This document shows, one piece after another, positions 9,484 through 21,194 of a stretch of DNA of 64,000 nt. Every line of letters starts with the position of its first letter. Position 1 is the stretch's first letter. A program made the translations under genes and the position numbers. The notes under the pieces are model-generated. The model was not told the origin of the DNA and made no database searches. It worked only from the letters and a program-made list of their open reading frames with translations. Origin of the DNA: Limnephilus marmoratus (lineage: Eukaryota; Arthropoda; Insecta; Trichoptera; Limnephilidae); assembly GCA_917880885.1 (NCBI GenBank), contig OU862927.1:37909571-37973570 (forward strand), written 5' to 3'.

Positions 9484-10420
9484 ATTGAAGCCAGTATAAG
9501 ACAAGGGGTGAGACAGGGATGCTCTCTGTCACCTGTTCTTTTTAACGCTTATATACAAAGTGCGATTGATGACTTGAGAGAGAGAATGAGTCACAGAAAA
9601 GGTGTAAAGATACACGGGCAAAAGGTGGATATGATAAGGTTGGCTGACGATATTGCTTTGGTTGCTGAAAGCGAAGAAGAATTGCAAGAGGCCTTAACAA
9701 CCATGTCAAGCATTCTTCAAAACAATTACAACATGAAGATAAATAAAGACAAAACAAAGCTGCTGACTGTAGACCGAACGCAACATCAGATGAGAGTAGA
9801 GATGTCAGGAATTCCACTAAAGAACACCAAGGAGTTTGTCTACCTCGGGAGCAAAATAACATGGGACGGTAGGTCTAAGAGCGAGGTCGACAGCCGTATA
9901 CACCAGGCTAGGCTTGCATTCAATAAAAGGTCGAAAATAATAGAATCAAATAATATAGACCTGAAACTGAGAATACTCCTCATCAAGACCTATGTATGGA
10001 GTATCTTGATGTACGGCTGCGAAACATGGTGCCTATCCGAAAGAGATAAACGGAGACTAGAGGCTTTTGAGATGTGGTCCTATAGAAGACTACTAGGAAT
10101 TTCCTGGAGAGACCACATCACAAATGAGGAGGTTCTCCAAAGAATCGAAGGAGGAAGGCACCTGCTCAGGACCTTATCCGAAAGGCGCGCAAGATGGATA
10201 GGCCATGCAATGGTTACGCCCACGCCGAGAGTACCTAGAGGACCTGCTGGTGGACGTGCGCTGCTCATCATATGCAGAATTCAAAAGAGCCGCACAAGAC
10301 AGGGAAGAGTGGAAGAAACGAATAGATGAAATTGCTGCAAACCAATCCCAGGATTGAAACCAGAGAGAGAGAGACACAAATAAAAACACTGAATATGTTA
10401 AAAATAAAATAATGAATAGA
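9484..10420 (+). pseudogene. 5'-truncated RTE-like LINE, C-terminal half of reverse transcriptase
   Basis: Homology starts at about 9487 in the RT block IRQGVRQGCSLSPVLF. The frame continues through RLADDIALV, YLGSKITWDGRSKSEV, the thumb (MYGCETW, EMWSYRRLLGISW) and the typical late motif NEEVLQRI. The catalytic box reads LADD; most families have F or Y before ADD. Near 10240-10260 the frame shifts, and the C-terminus (FKRAAQDREEWKK ... NQSQD) continues in another frame to a TGA at about 10357. With no N-terminus and a frameshift it is dead. The thumb motifs resemble RTE-type elements; the clade is not certain. Confidence 0.85.
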
Positions 10421-10424
10421 ATTG

Positions 10425-12180
10425 TCAAAATGGGTCGCAACAGAGCGACCGATTGATATGATTTTTTCGCATAGGGCTAGTTGAGAAATGGGAATATATT
10501 CACCAAAAATTTCATTCCAGTGGCAAATAATAATAAATAAATAATTTTAAAAAGACGTTCAAAAGGGTTTAAAAAATAAAACTTATACTGTTTGCTTCGT
10601 CTTCAAAAAATACTTGATGAGATAGTTTAATTTATTCCTTAACGAAAAACTTATTTTGTTTGGTTTTTCTTTATAAAAAATGATATTTTTTCGGCGTTGT
10701 TTTCGATATGAGATTTTTCTTGCCTTACACAATTTGGTTTACGAGTTCGCTCCAAAGATGTGTTATTTTTCAACCCTTGCTCATTCACCCTGCAATTTTT
10801 TTCCAAATAAATTTCTTGTATCGATATATGATACCGACACACTTCTGTAGGGGGGCATCAAATTTGCATAGAAAAAAAACCTTGATATGAAATGCCCTAG
10901 GAAATCCCTAGCTAAGAAGGAAACCATTAAAAAAATCCACACTGCTTACCGACTATAAGAAACTTAATTGTCAAATTGACTTTAGTGCCAAATTCATTTC
11001 ATTGTTAAATTGATTATATTGTCAAATTAACTTACTTGTTGTAGTGTTTTGAAAAGACAGACAGTCTTTGTTGATGTCAATAGCTGCCGTTAGGCTAGCT
11101 TTACACTTGTAATTAAAATTTATGGAATACGTAAGGTTTTGACAGGAACGTTTACATATGCATTCAGCTTGTGGTAATTAATGATCACGGAAGTTGTTCG
11201 GAAGTTCAACGTGTGCAATTGCTCATGCGACCGTTTACATCTGAAAATTTATTTGCGGTAAGATGGCTTCCTTTCAACAACGACCTGCTACTGTCAAAAT
11301 TATTTTCGATTTTGTCAATAAAGACGAAAAGGCCCAAATAAAGTGTTGAATTAGATTAGATTATAGATTAGATTAGATTGAAACAATTCTCCAGGCGCTT
11401 TTGTGCCGTCAAAGGCGGAAATTAACTTAATTTTATCCGAATGATAGCTACCTGACAGCTGCTGACAGCTGCTGACAGCAACCGACTTCGAATTCAAAAA
11501 TTCAAATACGTAATGTGAAAAACAGAAATATTGAGATTAGAAAGGATTGGACCGATAATTGAATGGATGGATGCTCATTTTCAGAAAACTTAAATAAGTG
11601 GAAATAAATACTAGTTTTATGGGAAACAAATTCTATGAAAACAATTGTCTATTAATTTTTGACATTTTGTAACGGCACATGTTGGTTCTTACGTCAAATC
11701 AATCAGCTTATCAAACTGATTTAATAAGTTGTGAGAAGGCTGGAAATTTGCGCGGGTGCGATTAGACCTGTCAAAAAACTTCCGAAAGAACAAGTATTGT
11801 AACGTGCTATAAATTACGTTAAGTGACTTTTGGTGTCGTTTATATTGGTAATTTGGCCAAAAATCGCTTACATGAGCGATGTACAGGAAAAACTTACGAG
11901 TGTAAACCCAGACTTAGGCTTATAGCTTCCATAAAGTGACAGATGTGTACGTATCGTACTGCCGAGGTTGCCCGAACGGAAAATGCCTCTGAGGTCGATA
12001 ACGCTTGCCAGCCAGCTCAGATCCATTTCTTAGCCAGTTGAGATCGGTCGTGTAACCCAGTAGTTGTAAAAAAAAATTGTAAAAACGTAAATACAATAAT
12101 AAACCAGAATGTAAAAAAGGACCTATTTATTCTTGAAGAGCCCCAACTCAATTAGTGTAGGCCTGTGGATAAGCAAATAT
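10425..12180. other. Non-coding, weak repeats
   Basis: Contains early scattered copies of the TGTCAAATTGAC motif (10966-11040), a GATTA-type microsatellite (about 11350-11380), three CTGACAGCTG units (about 11452-11482), and faint inverted similarity between about 11095-11130 and 11880-11925 (TTTACACT/AGTGTAAA with flanks) that may mark a decayed DNA transposon. No coding sequence found. Confidence 0.4.
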
Positions 12181-12185
12181 TACAC

Positions 12186-12705
12186 CTGTCAAATTGACTT
12201 ACCTACTTGTCAAATTGACTTACTTGTCAAAATGACTTACGTCAAATTGACTTAATTGTCAAATACTTGTCACATTGATTTTCTTGTCAAATTGACTTAC
12301 GTCAAATTGACTTAATTGTCAAAAACTTGTCACATTGATTTTCTTGTCAAATTGACTTACATGTCAAATTGAGTTACTTAGCACATTGACTTACCTGTCA
12401 AATTTATTTACTTCTCAAATTGACTAACTTATGAATTGACTTACTTGTCAAATTGACTTTTTTTATTTGAGCGACTATTAAACATAATTCTATAATAATA
12501 CTAGTGAGTACGACTAAGTATATCTTAGTCGTACTCACTAGGGGTTCCTGTGCCGAGGCGGACTAAAATTGTTTATATAACTTATATGTCGAATTTGACT
12601 TATATGTCAAATTTGACTTACTTGTCAAATGCGACTTACTTAACAAATTGACTTACTTGTCGAATTGACTTACTTGTCAAATTGACTTAGTTGTCAAATG
12701 ACACT
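12186..12705. repeat. Satellite of TGTCAAATTGACTTAC-like units
   Basis: Roughly 16-17-bp units with core GTCAAATTGACTTA are repeated many times with drift. Within 12238-12362 a higher-order unit of about 60 bp appears twice, nearly unchanged. The array is broken at about 12465-12575 by unrelated sequence with a perfect palindrome. Scattered units at 10966-11040 suggest the array was once longer. Confidence 0.85.
12501..12541. repeat. Perfect 41-bp palindrome inside the satellite
   Basis: Arms of 18 bp (CTAGTGAGTACGACTAAG and its complement) are separated by TATAT. No mismatch is visible. The arms do not match the satellite around them. Confidence 0.9.
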
Positions 12706-12709
12706 AAGA

Positions 12710-13920
12710 TTTCCCTGATTTTAGCCAACTTCCAATTGAAGGGGGAACCCAAAGAGGAACAATTTTTTCTAACAACAAAACCAATCTGTTGCTAGCATGT
12801 CAATGGAAAAACCAGGCACAGTTTCAATATAACGATATTTTTTACGCCGATATCCGTATTTGTTTTATGCTAACGTTATTAGAGTTCATCTCTTTTCTCC
12901 TGAAGATGGAAATTTATTCTTTCCTTGGATATTTTGACATCAAAGTGAAGAAATGTTTTTGTAGGAAAATCTACAATATTTACGGATAGTTTTCCTCAAA
13001 TTCCGGTCTACTTGTCAAAAACAGTCTTCCTTGATGCTTTGTGGAAAGGTTTTGCCGACATTATATGAAGTATTGCAGGAATCTAAGCGGTTTTTTAGGA
13101 AACTCAAAATATCAAAAGAAAATATTTGAGCGGTTTTTAAAGTTAATCATTGATAGAAATATGAAAATGGTTATTTTCAAATCAAAGTTATTAAATATTA
13201 AAGTGTTATTTTTGATGTGTTTGTTTAAGGGTCCCAACTTCTTGGAGCCAGGGATACTACGGCATTCCAATTTGGATATGTAGTGAGGTTGACAGAAGAG
13301 AAATAGGTGGCGAGGAGAAGTTGGGAAAGAGAAGGATATGGTAAAGAGGAGGTTGGGAAGATCCTAACTATTCCTATTCAGATCTGGTTGTAGCTTTCCG
13401 GGGTGTGGTCTCCAGACAGTCTTCTGTCAGTTGTAAGTTGAGCAGGTTAAGTAGACTTCTTTGTTTCCAAACCCGAGGGGTTCCATACAGATGGGCTATT
13501 AGGGATTTGCGAGGTATCCTTTTTGTAAGTAAAAACACTTTTACTTGGATTTTATTGTAATATTAGTTTATTCAGATGAATAGTAAGTTTAAAGAGAGAT
13601 TGATTCTAATCTGAGCACTGGGTCCTTAATTTATAGAATGAGTTATCAAAAAGTTAAATTGAGCATTTATAAACATGAAAAAGAGAAAGCTTGTCAGATG
13701 ACCATACACAAAAGAGTGTGTAGACACAAAATGAATCGAAATACTTAGTAAAAAGTTACACAAACGTCAAAATTGTGAGGAAACGAGGCTAATGGAAATA
13801 ACGAAAAATGATAAAATGTTAAGTGCTAAATGAATTTAAATATTTGATATAGGACAACACAACACACAACACTGGTCACCAAACACGGTTTAATTCATCT
13901 CAAAAAACTTTTGTCATTCT
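12710..13920. other. No gene seen
   Basis: Two open frames (12789-12989 and 13041-13283) have no recognisable similarity and compositions typical of chance frames. A faint resemblance to the tRNA-SINE body occurs near 13310-13400 (AGAAGGATATGGTAAAGAGG, GATCTGG). Confidence 0.35.
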
Positions 13921-13927
13921 GAGTGGT

Positions 13928-14440
13928 GGTATAACTAACTAACTAACCATCACGCAGTTTCCCCGCAGGGGTAGGCAGAGAGGACGGACCGCCAAACAAC
14001 TCGGTCTTGGCACACACTCTTTGCCTCACCCTCATTCATACATCGCCTCACTCACACTCTTCTATTATTCTGACTTTTGACATGGCCCGTCTCAAGTATC
14101 TGATTTACTTGATCGTGCCATGTCTTCCACGGGCGTCCCCGACTTCTTCTACCATTCCCATTTGCGTCATATATTCTTTTTACACTACTTTCTTCGTTCA
14201 ATTCACTCCCGTGCCAAAACTATCTGAGGGTCCCTTTGTTAATCTTGCTCATTATACTTACATCAGCCTTACATTCTTTGCGGATACCACATTTTACCAC
14301 ACATACGCCTCAGGATTCTCATTTCAACAGCATTTAGTTTACTTTCATCCTTCCTCTGCCAGTTCCATGCCTCACTGCCATACATCAGGGTAGGTACCAG
14401 GACTCCATTGTGGACTGCTAGCTTCGCTTCTTTTGACAGT
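13928..14440 (-). mobile_element. LINE 3' end with GTTA/TTAG-type tail
   Basis: On the - strand the frame encodes LMYGSEAWNWQRKDESK and NAVEMRILRRMCG, typical of the thumb region of RTE-like reverse transcriptases, then decays. It ends with a conserved 3' block (complement of GTTTCCCCGCAGGGGTAGGC) and a (TTAG)n tail, seen on the plus strand as repeated AACTAACT at 13934-13948. Related copies lie at 38140 and 50655, all in the same orientation. Confidence 0.8.
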
Positions 14441-14444
14441 TTTT

Positions 14445-15250
14445 TATTAATGGAGTGGTGGTATACTCGTACATTACAATATTATTTCTCCTCTTTAAGG
14501 TGTTATTTTTGGTTTTTAAAAATTATTTTTGAATATTCTTTTTTGATTCATATTCGGTTTTAACATCAACATCTTACAGTATACAATTATAGGAAGTTTG
14601 TACATAATTGATTAAACATTAAATAATATTTTGTTGTTTAAAAAAAGAAAATAATGATGTAGATGTGAACCATTCTTTTCCCTGGAATCCAAAAAAATAT
14701 TTTTTCTTTCTTATTTCAGATGCCTTTTTTTACTTTATGTAAAAATGAAATATATTATTTTTAGTCAAGCATAATATTATTTTTAGCAAAAAAGATAACG
14801 ACCGTTAATTCCCGTTAATGAAACCTGATTAAAAATACTAACATATTTTGTGAATATTTCTGTAACCCCAGTTCACTGAACTCTAGAACGTGGATTTGCT
14901 TTGATTTGAGTGTCTTTTTCAAAATAAGAACTGATTTTAGAAACAATTCAGACAAACGATAAATTAGACCAAGAAAACCCATTGAAAAATTTAACCAAGA
15001 AATTTAAATTAAATAAATAACTTTTCTTGTAAAAAATATTATATTATTGGTAAGAATTTCATCGTTCTTCTGAATTCTAGAAACATCAATCCCAATTTTG
15101 AAAATGAAAACAATTTTCTAATTAAAGGTATACAGTTAGTTTCAATTTTGAAAATGGCACTTTAATTCGTAGCAAATCTGAGTTGGTTGAACCAGAGTTA
15201 CGATCACAGACGCTTGGCTGACACTACGTTTTTCACTTTAACTAACTTTT
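14445..15250. other. No gene seen
   Basis: AT-rich; no frame, repeat or RNA recognised. Confidence 0.4.
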
Positions 15251-15257
15251 TTTTTCA

Positions 15258-15725
15258 CATAAGCTCCACACAGGAGGTCCTGAGGAAAATAATTCCTCTC
15301 AGGGCCTATGTCATCTTTGGGGATGCTGTGTGGAGGGTCTTTTTAGTAAAGGAAAGGAGAGGAAGTTCTGGGAAGGAAAAAGAGTATTAGGGGTGGGTAG
15401 AAATCTGGGGGTTAATGTGTCCAAGTATGAATCCATCCCTCCCACTGCGGTGCAAGGCTACGTTCCGAGAGAGTGCTGCTGAGAAAAGTCAAAGGGACTA
15501 CCTCAACCATTCTCTTTCAATCCGGCTTGCCATGCAGTTGGTGGGCAATGCATCCGCCGCCAAGACCCGGACAAACCTCACCCCATGAACCCGGACACCA
15601 AAAGCTAAGTCACCAAATGTAGCGAACCACTTGGGGTGACCTATGGCAGAGGTGTTGGTTATCCAATAAATGGTTCCCAGGGCGGCGGTACACATACTTG
15701 CCTCCCATATTGTTCTAAGGTAAAT
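15258..15725 (-). mobile_element. Non-autonomous element with 3' hairpin tail (family H)
   Basis: In - orientation: a body with GGATAACCAACACCTCTGCC and GGTCACCCCAAGTGGTTCGC, a pyrimidine-rich part, then a 3' tail. The tail holds CTCCACACAG...CTGTGTGGAG enclosing a second pair around GGCCCTGAG/CCTCAGGACC. Copies at 21195, 26590, 30855 and 42248. The tail is shared with the LINE copies at 16387, 32039, 37379 and 43040, so this family very probably uses that LINE's enzyme. I see no clear tRNA-type A box, so its head type is unknown. Confidence 0.75.
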
Positions 15726-16092
15726 TGCTAAATGTGACAATTGTTTTGACAGGCAATGTTTCCTGAGGTATTTTTTCATAAAAACTTATTTCATAATTCC
15801 AACTATTATTATAATACCTCGTGATTTTTCAAGGGTCCGCGCCGCGCTTGTATAATTTTACACGTCTTTTGAATTTAAAAATGCTAATTATTCTACTTGA
15901 TATATATTTTTTTTAATAATGTTAAAACACGAAGTTTACGTTTGGAATACGAAATGAGAGGAGCCACACAACGTTAATTTAAAAAAAGAACCGAATAAAC
16001 ACATCAAAAGTCAAACACAATGTCAATTTTAATATGTAATGTAATTTTAAGGAACGTGTGTTAGAATGTGATGTTGAATAACATATCAAAAG
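15726..16092. other. No gene seen
   Basis: Short AT-rich spacer between two interspersed elements. Confidence 0.4.
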
Positions 16093-16350
16093 CTTTTTTT
16101 TATTAACCGCACAAGAGTTCCAACTGCTATCAACCGTCTGGAGTCAGTGAAACTATGGCATCCCCAATTGAGATAGGAGTCAGGCTGATGGTAGTGGAGA
16201 AGAGAAGGAGAAGGTAGTGAAGTACCTGGCTAATCATATCTGGTCACCAAACACGGCCAAAACCATTTCAAACAACATTTCAATTCTGAATGGGGCGAAA
16301 CTGATCTTCTGAATGTATCTTCAACTGTGGAACATGCCTCAAATTCACTA
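16093..16350 (-). mobile_element. tRNA-derived SINE (family T), 5'-truncated copy
   Basis: Reverse-oriented copy of the body and tail of the SINE at 48203-48622. It shares the segments matching TTCAGAATTGAAA, GTGACCAGAT, TTGGGGATGCCATAG and CAGACGG, and a poly-A end seen here as a T run at 16095-16102. The tRNA head is missing. Confidence 0.75.
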
Positions 16351-16386
16351 CATATCGACCTGATATCATCGGCTATCATCTTTCAA

Positions 16387-17010
16387 CGGTAGCAATCTTT
16401 CGAACAGGCCCTCCATTGATATGCTTGGTGTAACCCTAAGTGACCAGCTCAGGTATGGGGGCTCCATCAAAGCCAGAGTAAAGTTATCCTCCCAAAAGCT
16501 GGGCATACTGTACAGGGCCGCAGATACTTTAATAGTACACAACTGCTATACCCTCGACACGGTGCAGAAACGGGCGGTCCGTTTGATAGATTCTCCCATC
16601 TTAACAGACGGAATGCAATCTTTAGAGGACAGGCGTCGGGTAGGAATGCTATCCTTGTTCTACCGGTTTTACAATGGAAGGTGCTCCGAGGAACTAACGT
16701 CATTGATTCCTTCGGCACCGGTGCATTGTCGGGAAACATGGCAAAAACCCGCGTGCCCCACATTTGTACATGGTTGACATTTGTCACATGAGAACGGGTC
16801 ATTTCTTCGACTCGTTCTTGTGTTCAACAGCTCGGCTTTGGAATGATTTGCCGGCCGCTGTGTTTCCTCCTTCCTACAACATGGGTCTCTTCAAGACCAA
16901 TGTTCATTCCTTCCTCTCCTCAAAAAGACCCTCCACACAGCATCCCAGATGACATAGGCCCTGAGGGAAATTATTTTCCTCAGGGCCTCCTGTGTGGAGT
17001 TAATTAAAAA
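16387..17010 (+). pseudogene. LINE 3' end with hairpin tail (family L), copy 1
   Basis: Pieces of the reverse-transcriptase C-terminal region: MLGVTLSDQLRYGG, QKRAVRLIDSPILTDG, RRRVGMLSLFYRFYNGRC, then ARLWNDLPAAVFPPSYNMG in a shifted frame. It ends with a nested hairpin (CTCCACACAG/CTGTGTGGAG and GGCCCTGAGG/CCTCAGGGCC) and an A run at 17007. Heavily truncated at the 5' end and frameshifted. Motifs suggest a Jockey/CR1-type LINE; the clade is not settled. Confidence 0.8.
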
Positions 17011-17790
17011 AAAATCTTCACAACCGTTCGGATATTAATTCGGCGACAGTTATCTCTCTTACACAGTACTTTAACTTGTTGACGTCTGTCTTCCTTTACC
17101 ACCGACATCTGTAGGTACATATATGATCACATTCACTACAAAATCTTAATCTTTACTCAACATTTAGGACGGCTTGTTTCAAAAAATTTTAACAATTCAT
17201 CAATTTTCACGTTCTGTGTAAGTTCTATTCTAGTTCTGTTATACAATCATCATAGGCCAGTTGCTTCATAAATCTGAAATAATCACCGAACTTGAATAGA
17301 ACTTTCACAGAACGTCAAAATTGACCTCAAATATGTAATGAATTGTTCAAATTTTTCGAAACAACACTGATGAATTAAATGATTAAAAAACCAAATGATA
17401 TGATTGTTAAAACGAGAAGTTTCATAATGGAAGAGATTGATTTCCCTCGTACGATATTTTAAATAATAAAAAAATATTGTATGGTAACTACAAACGAGTA
17501 TTTTTAATCACACCCCCCGAAAAGTGAAGGCACGTCCTCCTTTCAGAGGATTAATTTTCCAATAATGAACCAGGCCTTTCCTGGATCAGAAGGGCGTGAT
17601 AGTGCTCAGTTTTAATAATGAAAAACGTGAGGGTAGCAGGGTTAATCCGGAGTCTCTAACGGTAACCCCGCACAGCCTACATCCTACAGACTACAGCCTG
17701 CATAACACAAAAAGGGGGGAAGGCTTTGATACAGACATGTTCCACGTGTGTGACAAGCAGGGTGGGGGTTTGTACTTTGTTATGTGAATT
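17011..17790. other. No gene seen
   Basis: AT-rich sequence; an open frame at 17596-17787 has no recognisable similarity. Confidence 0.4.
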
Positions 17791-17792
17791 TC

Positions 17793-17965
17793 GCATGAGA
17801 GTCACAACTGTTCACAACCGTCTGAAGCCGGTGAGACTATGGTATCCCTAATTATTGATGTATGTTGTAGGGATGAAGGTATGGAGAGGAAAGCCGTACC
17901 TCATTATTCAAATCTGGTCATTAAACACGGCAAAAACCATATTAAGCAACGCTTCAGAGCTTTAT
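17793..17965 (-). mobile_element. tRNA-derived SINE (family T), diverged fragment
   Basis: Shares with 16093-16350 the order CAACCGTCTGAAGCCGGTGA, ACTATGGTATCCC, AAATCTGGTCATTAAACACG and AAGCAACG. More diverged than the other copies and lacking the head. Confidence 0.65.
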
Positions 17966-19020
17966 ATTCCGCTCCAATTTATGTATCTATCTTCTATTTA
18001 TGTAAAGAAGAATGCCTACGGATGACGGACGCGATGATTTTTATCTTAATCTAAGGTTTTATTCCAAGATTGTCGAAATTTGTCAACTTTTTTTATGTGA
18101 CTACTCACCCTACTTCTCCCAAGAATTGGCCTGGATCCAAAGATATTAAAATACAAGAGTTATGCTGTGATGACCGCACGACCGTCGGCGGACTATTATC
18201 TAATTGGCATAGTTTGAATACGGAAATTATTCGTTGTGAGCAGTAAGTACTATTCGTTAACAATATAGTTCGAGTACTGAAATAATTCGTTCATTTAGTT
18301 TAAAGTGTGCAGTAGTATTGGTTAACAATATCGGCGACGCCAGGAAACACAGTCCCACTCAGTAAAAACTGCGGGTAGCACATCTGTTATTTTTTTTATT
18401 TATTTATTATTTTTGGCAATGCTGATTAAAAATACACATAAAGTTACATCAGTTACATAGTTACATAAGGTTTTAACAAAGAAACAAAAAATTGCCTTTC
18501 CTCGCCATAAAGAGACAATACTTTTGTGTTTGGTGAGGGATTTCTAGCTCAATTAGTAAATTAAAAGATCGTGTAAGTTAGTAATAACGGCTATTGTAAA
18601 TAATAAGTACGGTTAGAAAATCATGTATAAATTTAAAAATAAAAATCATGATAAGTTTAAAAAATCATAATATAAATTAAAAAATCATTATAAATTCATG
18701 AATCATGTAAGTAAGTAACAAAAATTACTGTAATTAGTAAGTAAAGGATATGTAAGATAGAAAGCAAGATTTATACAATAATAGTAGACTTAAAGATATA
18801 GAAATTAAGAAATGTGAGAGAGAGAAAGAATGAACGATTTATAAAATAGCAGACTTTAAGATATGAAAAGTAAACATATTTGGGACTATTATAGCAGTTT
18901 AAAAATAAACGTAGCATTTTCAAATTAAACGAATATTTTTTCTTCTTCAAACGCAAAAGAATATTTTGTAGTACCAATTTAATTCAAATTTAATAGAATA
19001 CGTTTATTGTTTACAAAACC
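17966..19020. other. Non-coding; possible LINE tail
   Basis: At about 18388-18410 a TTTATTTATTTATTA run is followed by AT-rich sequence, similar in style to the - oriented LINE tails at 29035 and 34605, but no matching coding piece is visible. Nothing else recognised. Confidence 0.35.
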
Positions 19021-19110
19021 AACAAGTAAGCATTGCTTACGAAACATGTTGGTTTTTATACAATAGTCGTCAAAACTAAGTATTGTATTAATTTGAAATA
19101 TCAAACAGGT
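19021..19110 (+). repeat. Relative of the hairpin/GAAACATGT element
   Basis: A stem GTAAGC/GCTTAC with an ATT loop is followed by GAAACATGTTGGTTTTTATA and, 40-50 bp on, ATTAATTTGAAAT, matching 62144-62230. The CTGANGA half of the core is lost (CCAACAA instead), so I treat it as a decayed copy. Confidence 0.6.
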
Positions 19111-19648
19111 ATAAGTACTAGGATTTATAGGCGGCTATATGCAATATATATTACATATGGTGTCTCTGTGTGTCTCGGTTACTTTGTCACGGTTACTTGC
19201 TCTCGGTGACTAGCTGTCACTGGATCACAGTGGATCCGAGCGAGGAACTGGCTATTTTTGGAACCAGTTCCTATCGAATTTATAAAATGATCAAGCTGGG
19301 CGAAGCCGAACTAAAAGCCACCCGCAGTTTCAGTTTTTAACTGCTAGTCTTTATTTATTGTGCTATATTATTCATTATCTGCTATTAATGTTTGATGAGA
19401 CGCCCTTCCAAGCATTAATGTATTTACTAATAATAATAAATTCTCACGTTTATTGTGCCAATAGCTGCCATTACATGAACTACCCTCATTAAGTTTAATG
19501 GAAACGATTTTCATATCACCGGCAGTTATAAATCGATTAGTGTTTAGTACCTAACTAATGGGAGCAGTAAAGAAGAAATAATGGAAGAAAGGGTGATATC
19601 TCGTTAATGTCAAGTATTTAGTGTCCAACCTATTATATAAGAATAGAG
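19111..19648. other. No gene seen
   Basis: No coding or repeat feature recognised. Confidence 0.35.
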
Positions 19649-20690
19649 TACATAATTCAATTCAATTCAATTCAATTTATTTTATTCTTTCAAAAACATT
19701 ACAAAATTTAAAATTTTAATGCGTTTTTAAAATACATTTGTAGCAGTATTATATTAAACATAAATATAAATGGTTAGCAAAAAAAAACTATACGAGCATC
19801 AATTGAGCTTGCCTTTTAAAGGCAGCTTCACTGACGCTAAATATGTCGATATCCGAATTAATTCTGTTTAACAGCAAGATTGCTCTCCCGACCGGCATGA
19901 CCATTGGCAAGTTAGTCCTGCAGGCCGGAAGATAGAACTGCCTATGCTGTCGATGGCGAAGATAACCATCGGGAATATAAAAATGAATGTTTTCCAAGAT
20001 AGCTGAGTTTTCAAACCTTCCGCGAATCAATCTGAAGAAATGCGTAGCAATGTGTACATCCCTTCTGATACGTAGATGGTTCATTCCGAGCATACCCAAA
20101 AGAAAGTCGGTAGGATAGAGCCACGGGTAATAGCCGTATTCCCTCATGTACAGAAATCTCAGAAATTTTTTCTGAACTCTCTCCAAAATGAGGGAATATT
20201 TTGCTTGGTGCGGACTCCAAATTATCGACCCACTTTCAAGTCTACTCCTTACTAAGGAATTGAATAGAATTATGAGAACCCCGGTGTCTTTAAAATTCCT
20301 TGCAGTACGCAGAACAAAGCCCAGCATTCTCAATGAAGTGCTACAAGCCATCTGAATGTGAGTATGAAATGTCAGCCTACTATCAAACATGATTCCAAGG
20401 TCCTTCATGGTAGAGACACGTTTTAGACTTCGGGCGTCCATCGTATACCGGTAATACCAGGTATGACACGCCCTAGTGAATGACAAAATTAAACATTTAG
20501 ATATATTGAACTCAATCCGATTACTTTTACTCCAGTCAATAATTCTATCAATATCTGACTGGAGTCGATTGCAGTCCTCTAGGGTTAGTATTTCTAAGAA
20601 TAGTTTCAGGTCATCAGCAAAAAGAAGAAACCTGGAGTGCAGAATTACTTCTGAAATATCATTAAGTGCTTTCACGGATTATAACAAACT
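19649..20690 (-). pseudogene. 5'-truncated LINE (Jockey-like), RT C-terminal half
   Basis: An open frame of 295 codons (20675 down to 19788) starts just before the catalytic box LLFADDLKLF. It continues through NISKCLILSF, MKDLGIMFDSRLTFHTHI and LVRSRLESGSIIWSPHQAKY to KKFLRFLYMREYGYYP and the C-terminus. The element's end is marked by a (TTGAA)n-type tail, seen on the plus strand as four ATTCA units at 19652-19673. The frame is undamaged where present, so truncation happened at insertion. A related copy is at 29500-30021. Confidence 0.85.
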
Positions 20691-20780
20691 TAATTGCTTT
20701 TTAAACGACTTCGAAAAAGGAGGAGGTTCTGTTTTTTTTTATTTATGTTTGTTACCTAGAACTTTCGACCGGGTGAACCG
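20691..20780. repeat. Fragment of a common insect repeat
   Basis: Contains ACGACTTCGAAAAAGGAGG and CTAGAACTTTCGACCGGGTG, phrases I recall from widespread insect interspersed repeats. I cannot name the family. Confidence 0.4.
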
Positions 20781-21032
20781 ATCAATATGTAGGTACGCTT
20801 GTTATTTTTAGAGTCGGCGTCAGCCAAGGTAACTACATACATAGTTATAGGTGAGATGTGCTTGTGTCGCACGCACGACAGCTCCCCACCCGCCGCTCCC
20901 CGCTCTCGCTCTCGCCTCGTCAAGTCGCGCGTGCGACACAAGCACATCTCACCTATAACTATGTAAGTAGTTACAAACCTACTTTGGCTGACACCGATTC
21001 CAAAAATACATACTGTACCTACTTATTGATGA
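20781..21032. mobile_element. MITE with about 100-bp inverted repeats and a GC-rich core
   Basis: Left arm (GTAGGTAC ... GGCGTCAGCC ... GGTGAGATGTGCTTGTGTCG) and right arm are near-complements out to about 20783 and 21030. The middle, 20875-20930, is GC-rich (CCCGCTCTCGCTCTCGCCTC), unlike the surrounding sequence. No coding capacity. Confidence 0.8.
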
Positions 21033-21194
21033 GTAGAAAAAGTTGATTATTAAGTTGTAGAATAATAACTATGTAATTATTTTTTACTTTGTAGTGCATA
21101 TTATTTTGTTTTGGAATAGTTTTTTTTGTTAAAATTTTTGTTTATTAACGGCGTAGGTACTTAATAAACTTTTTTCATAAAACGGAAACCATCA

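Noticed and set aside
12186..12705. CRISPR-like array of short repeats
   Set aside because: Repeat units run together without unique spacers of even length, drift strongly, and the window is eukaryotic; it is satellite DNA.
14007..14393. 128-codon + strand frame
   Set aside because: It lies antisense to the 3' end of a LINE whose coding text is recognisable on the - strand.
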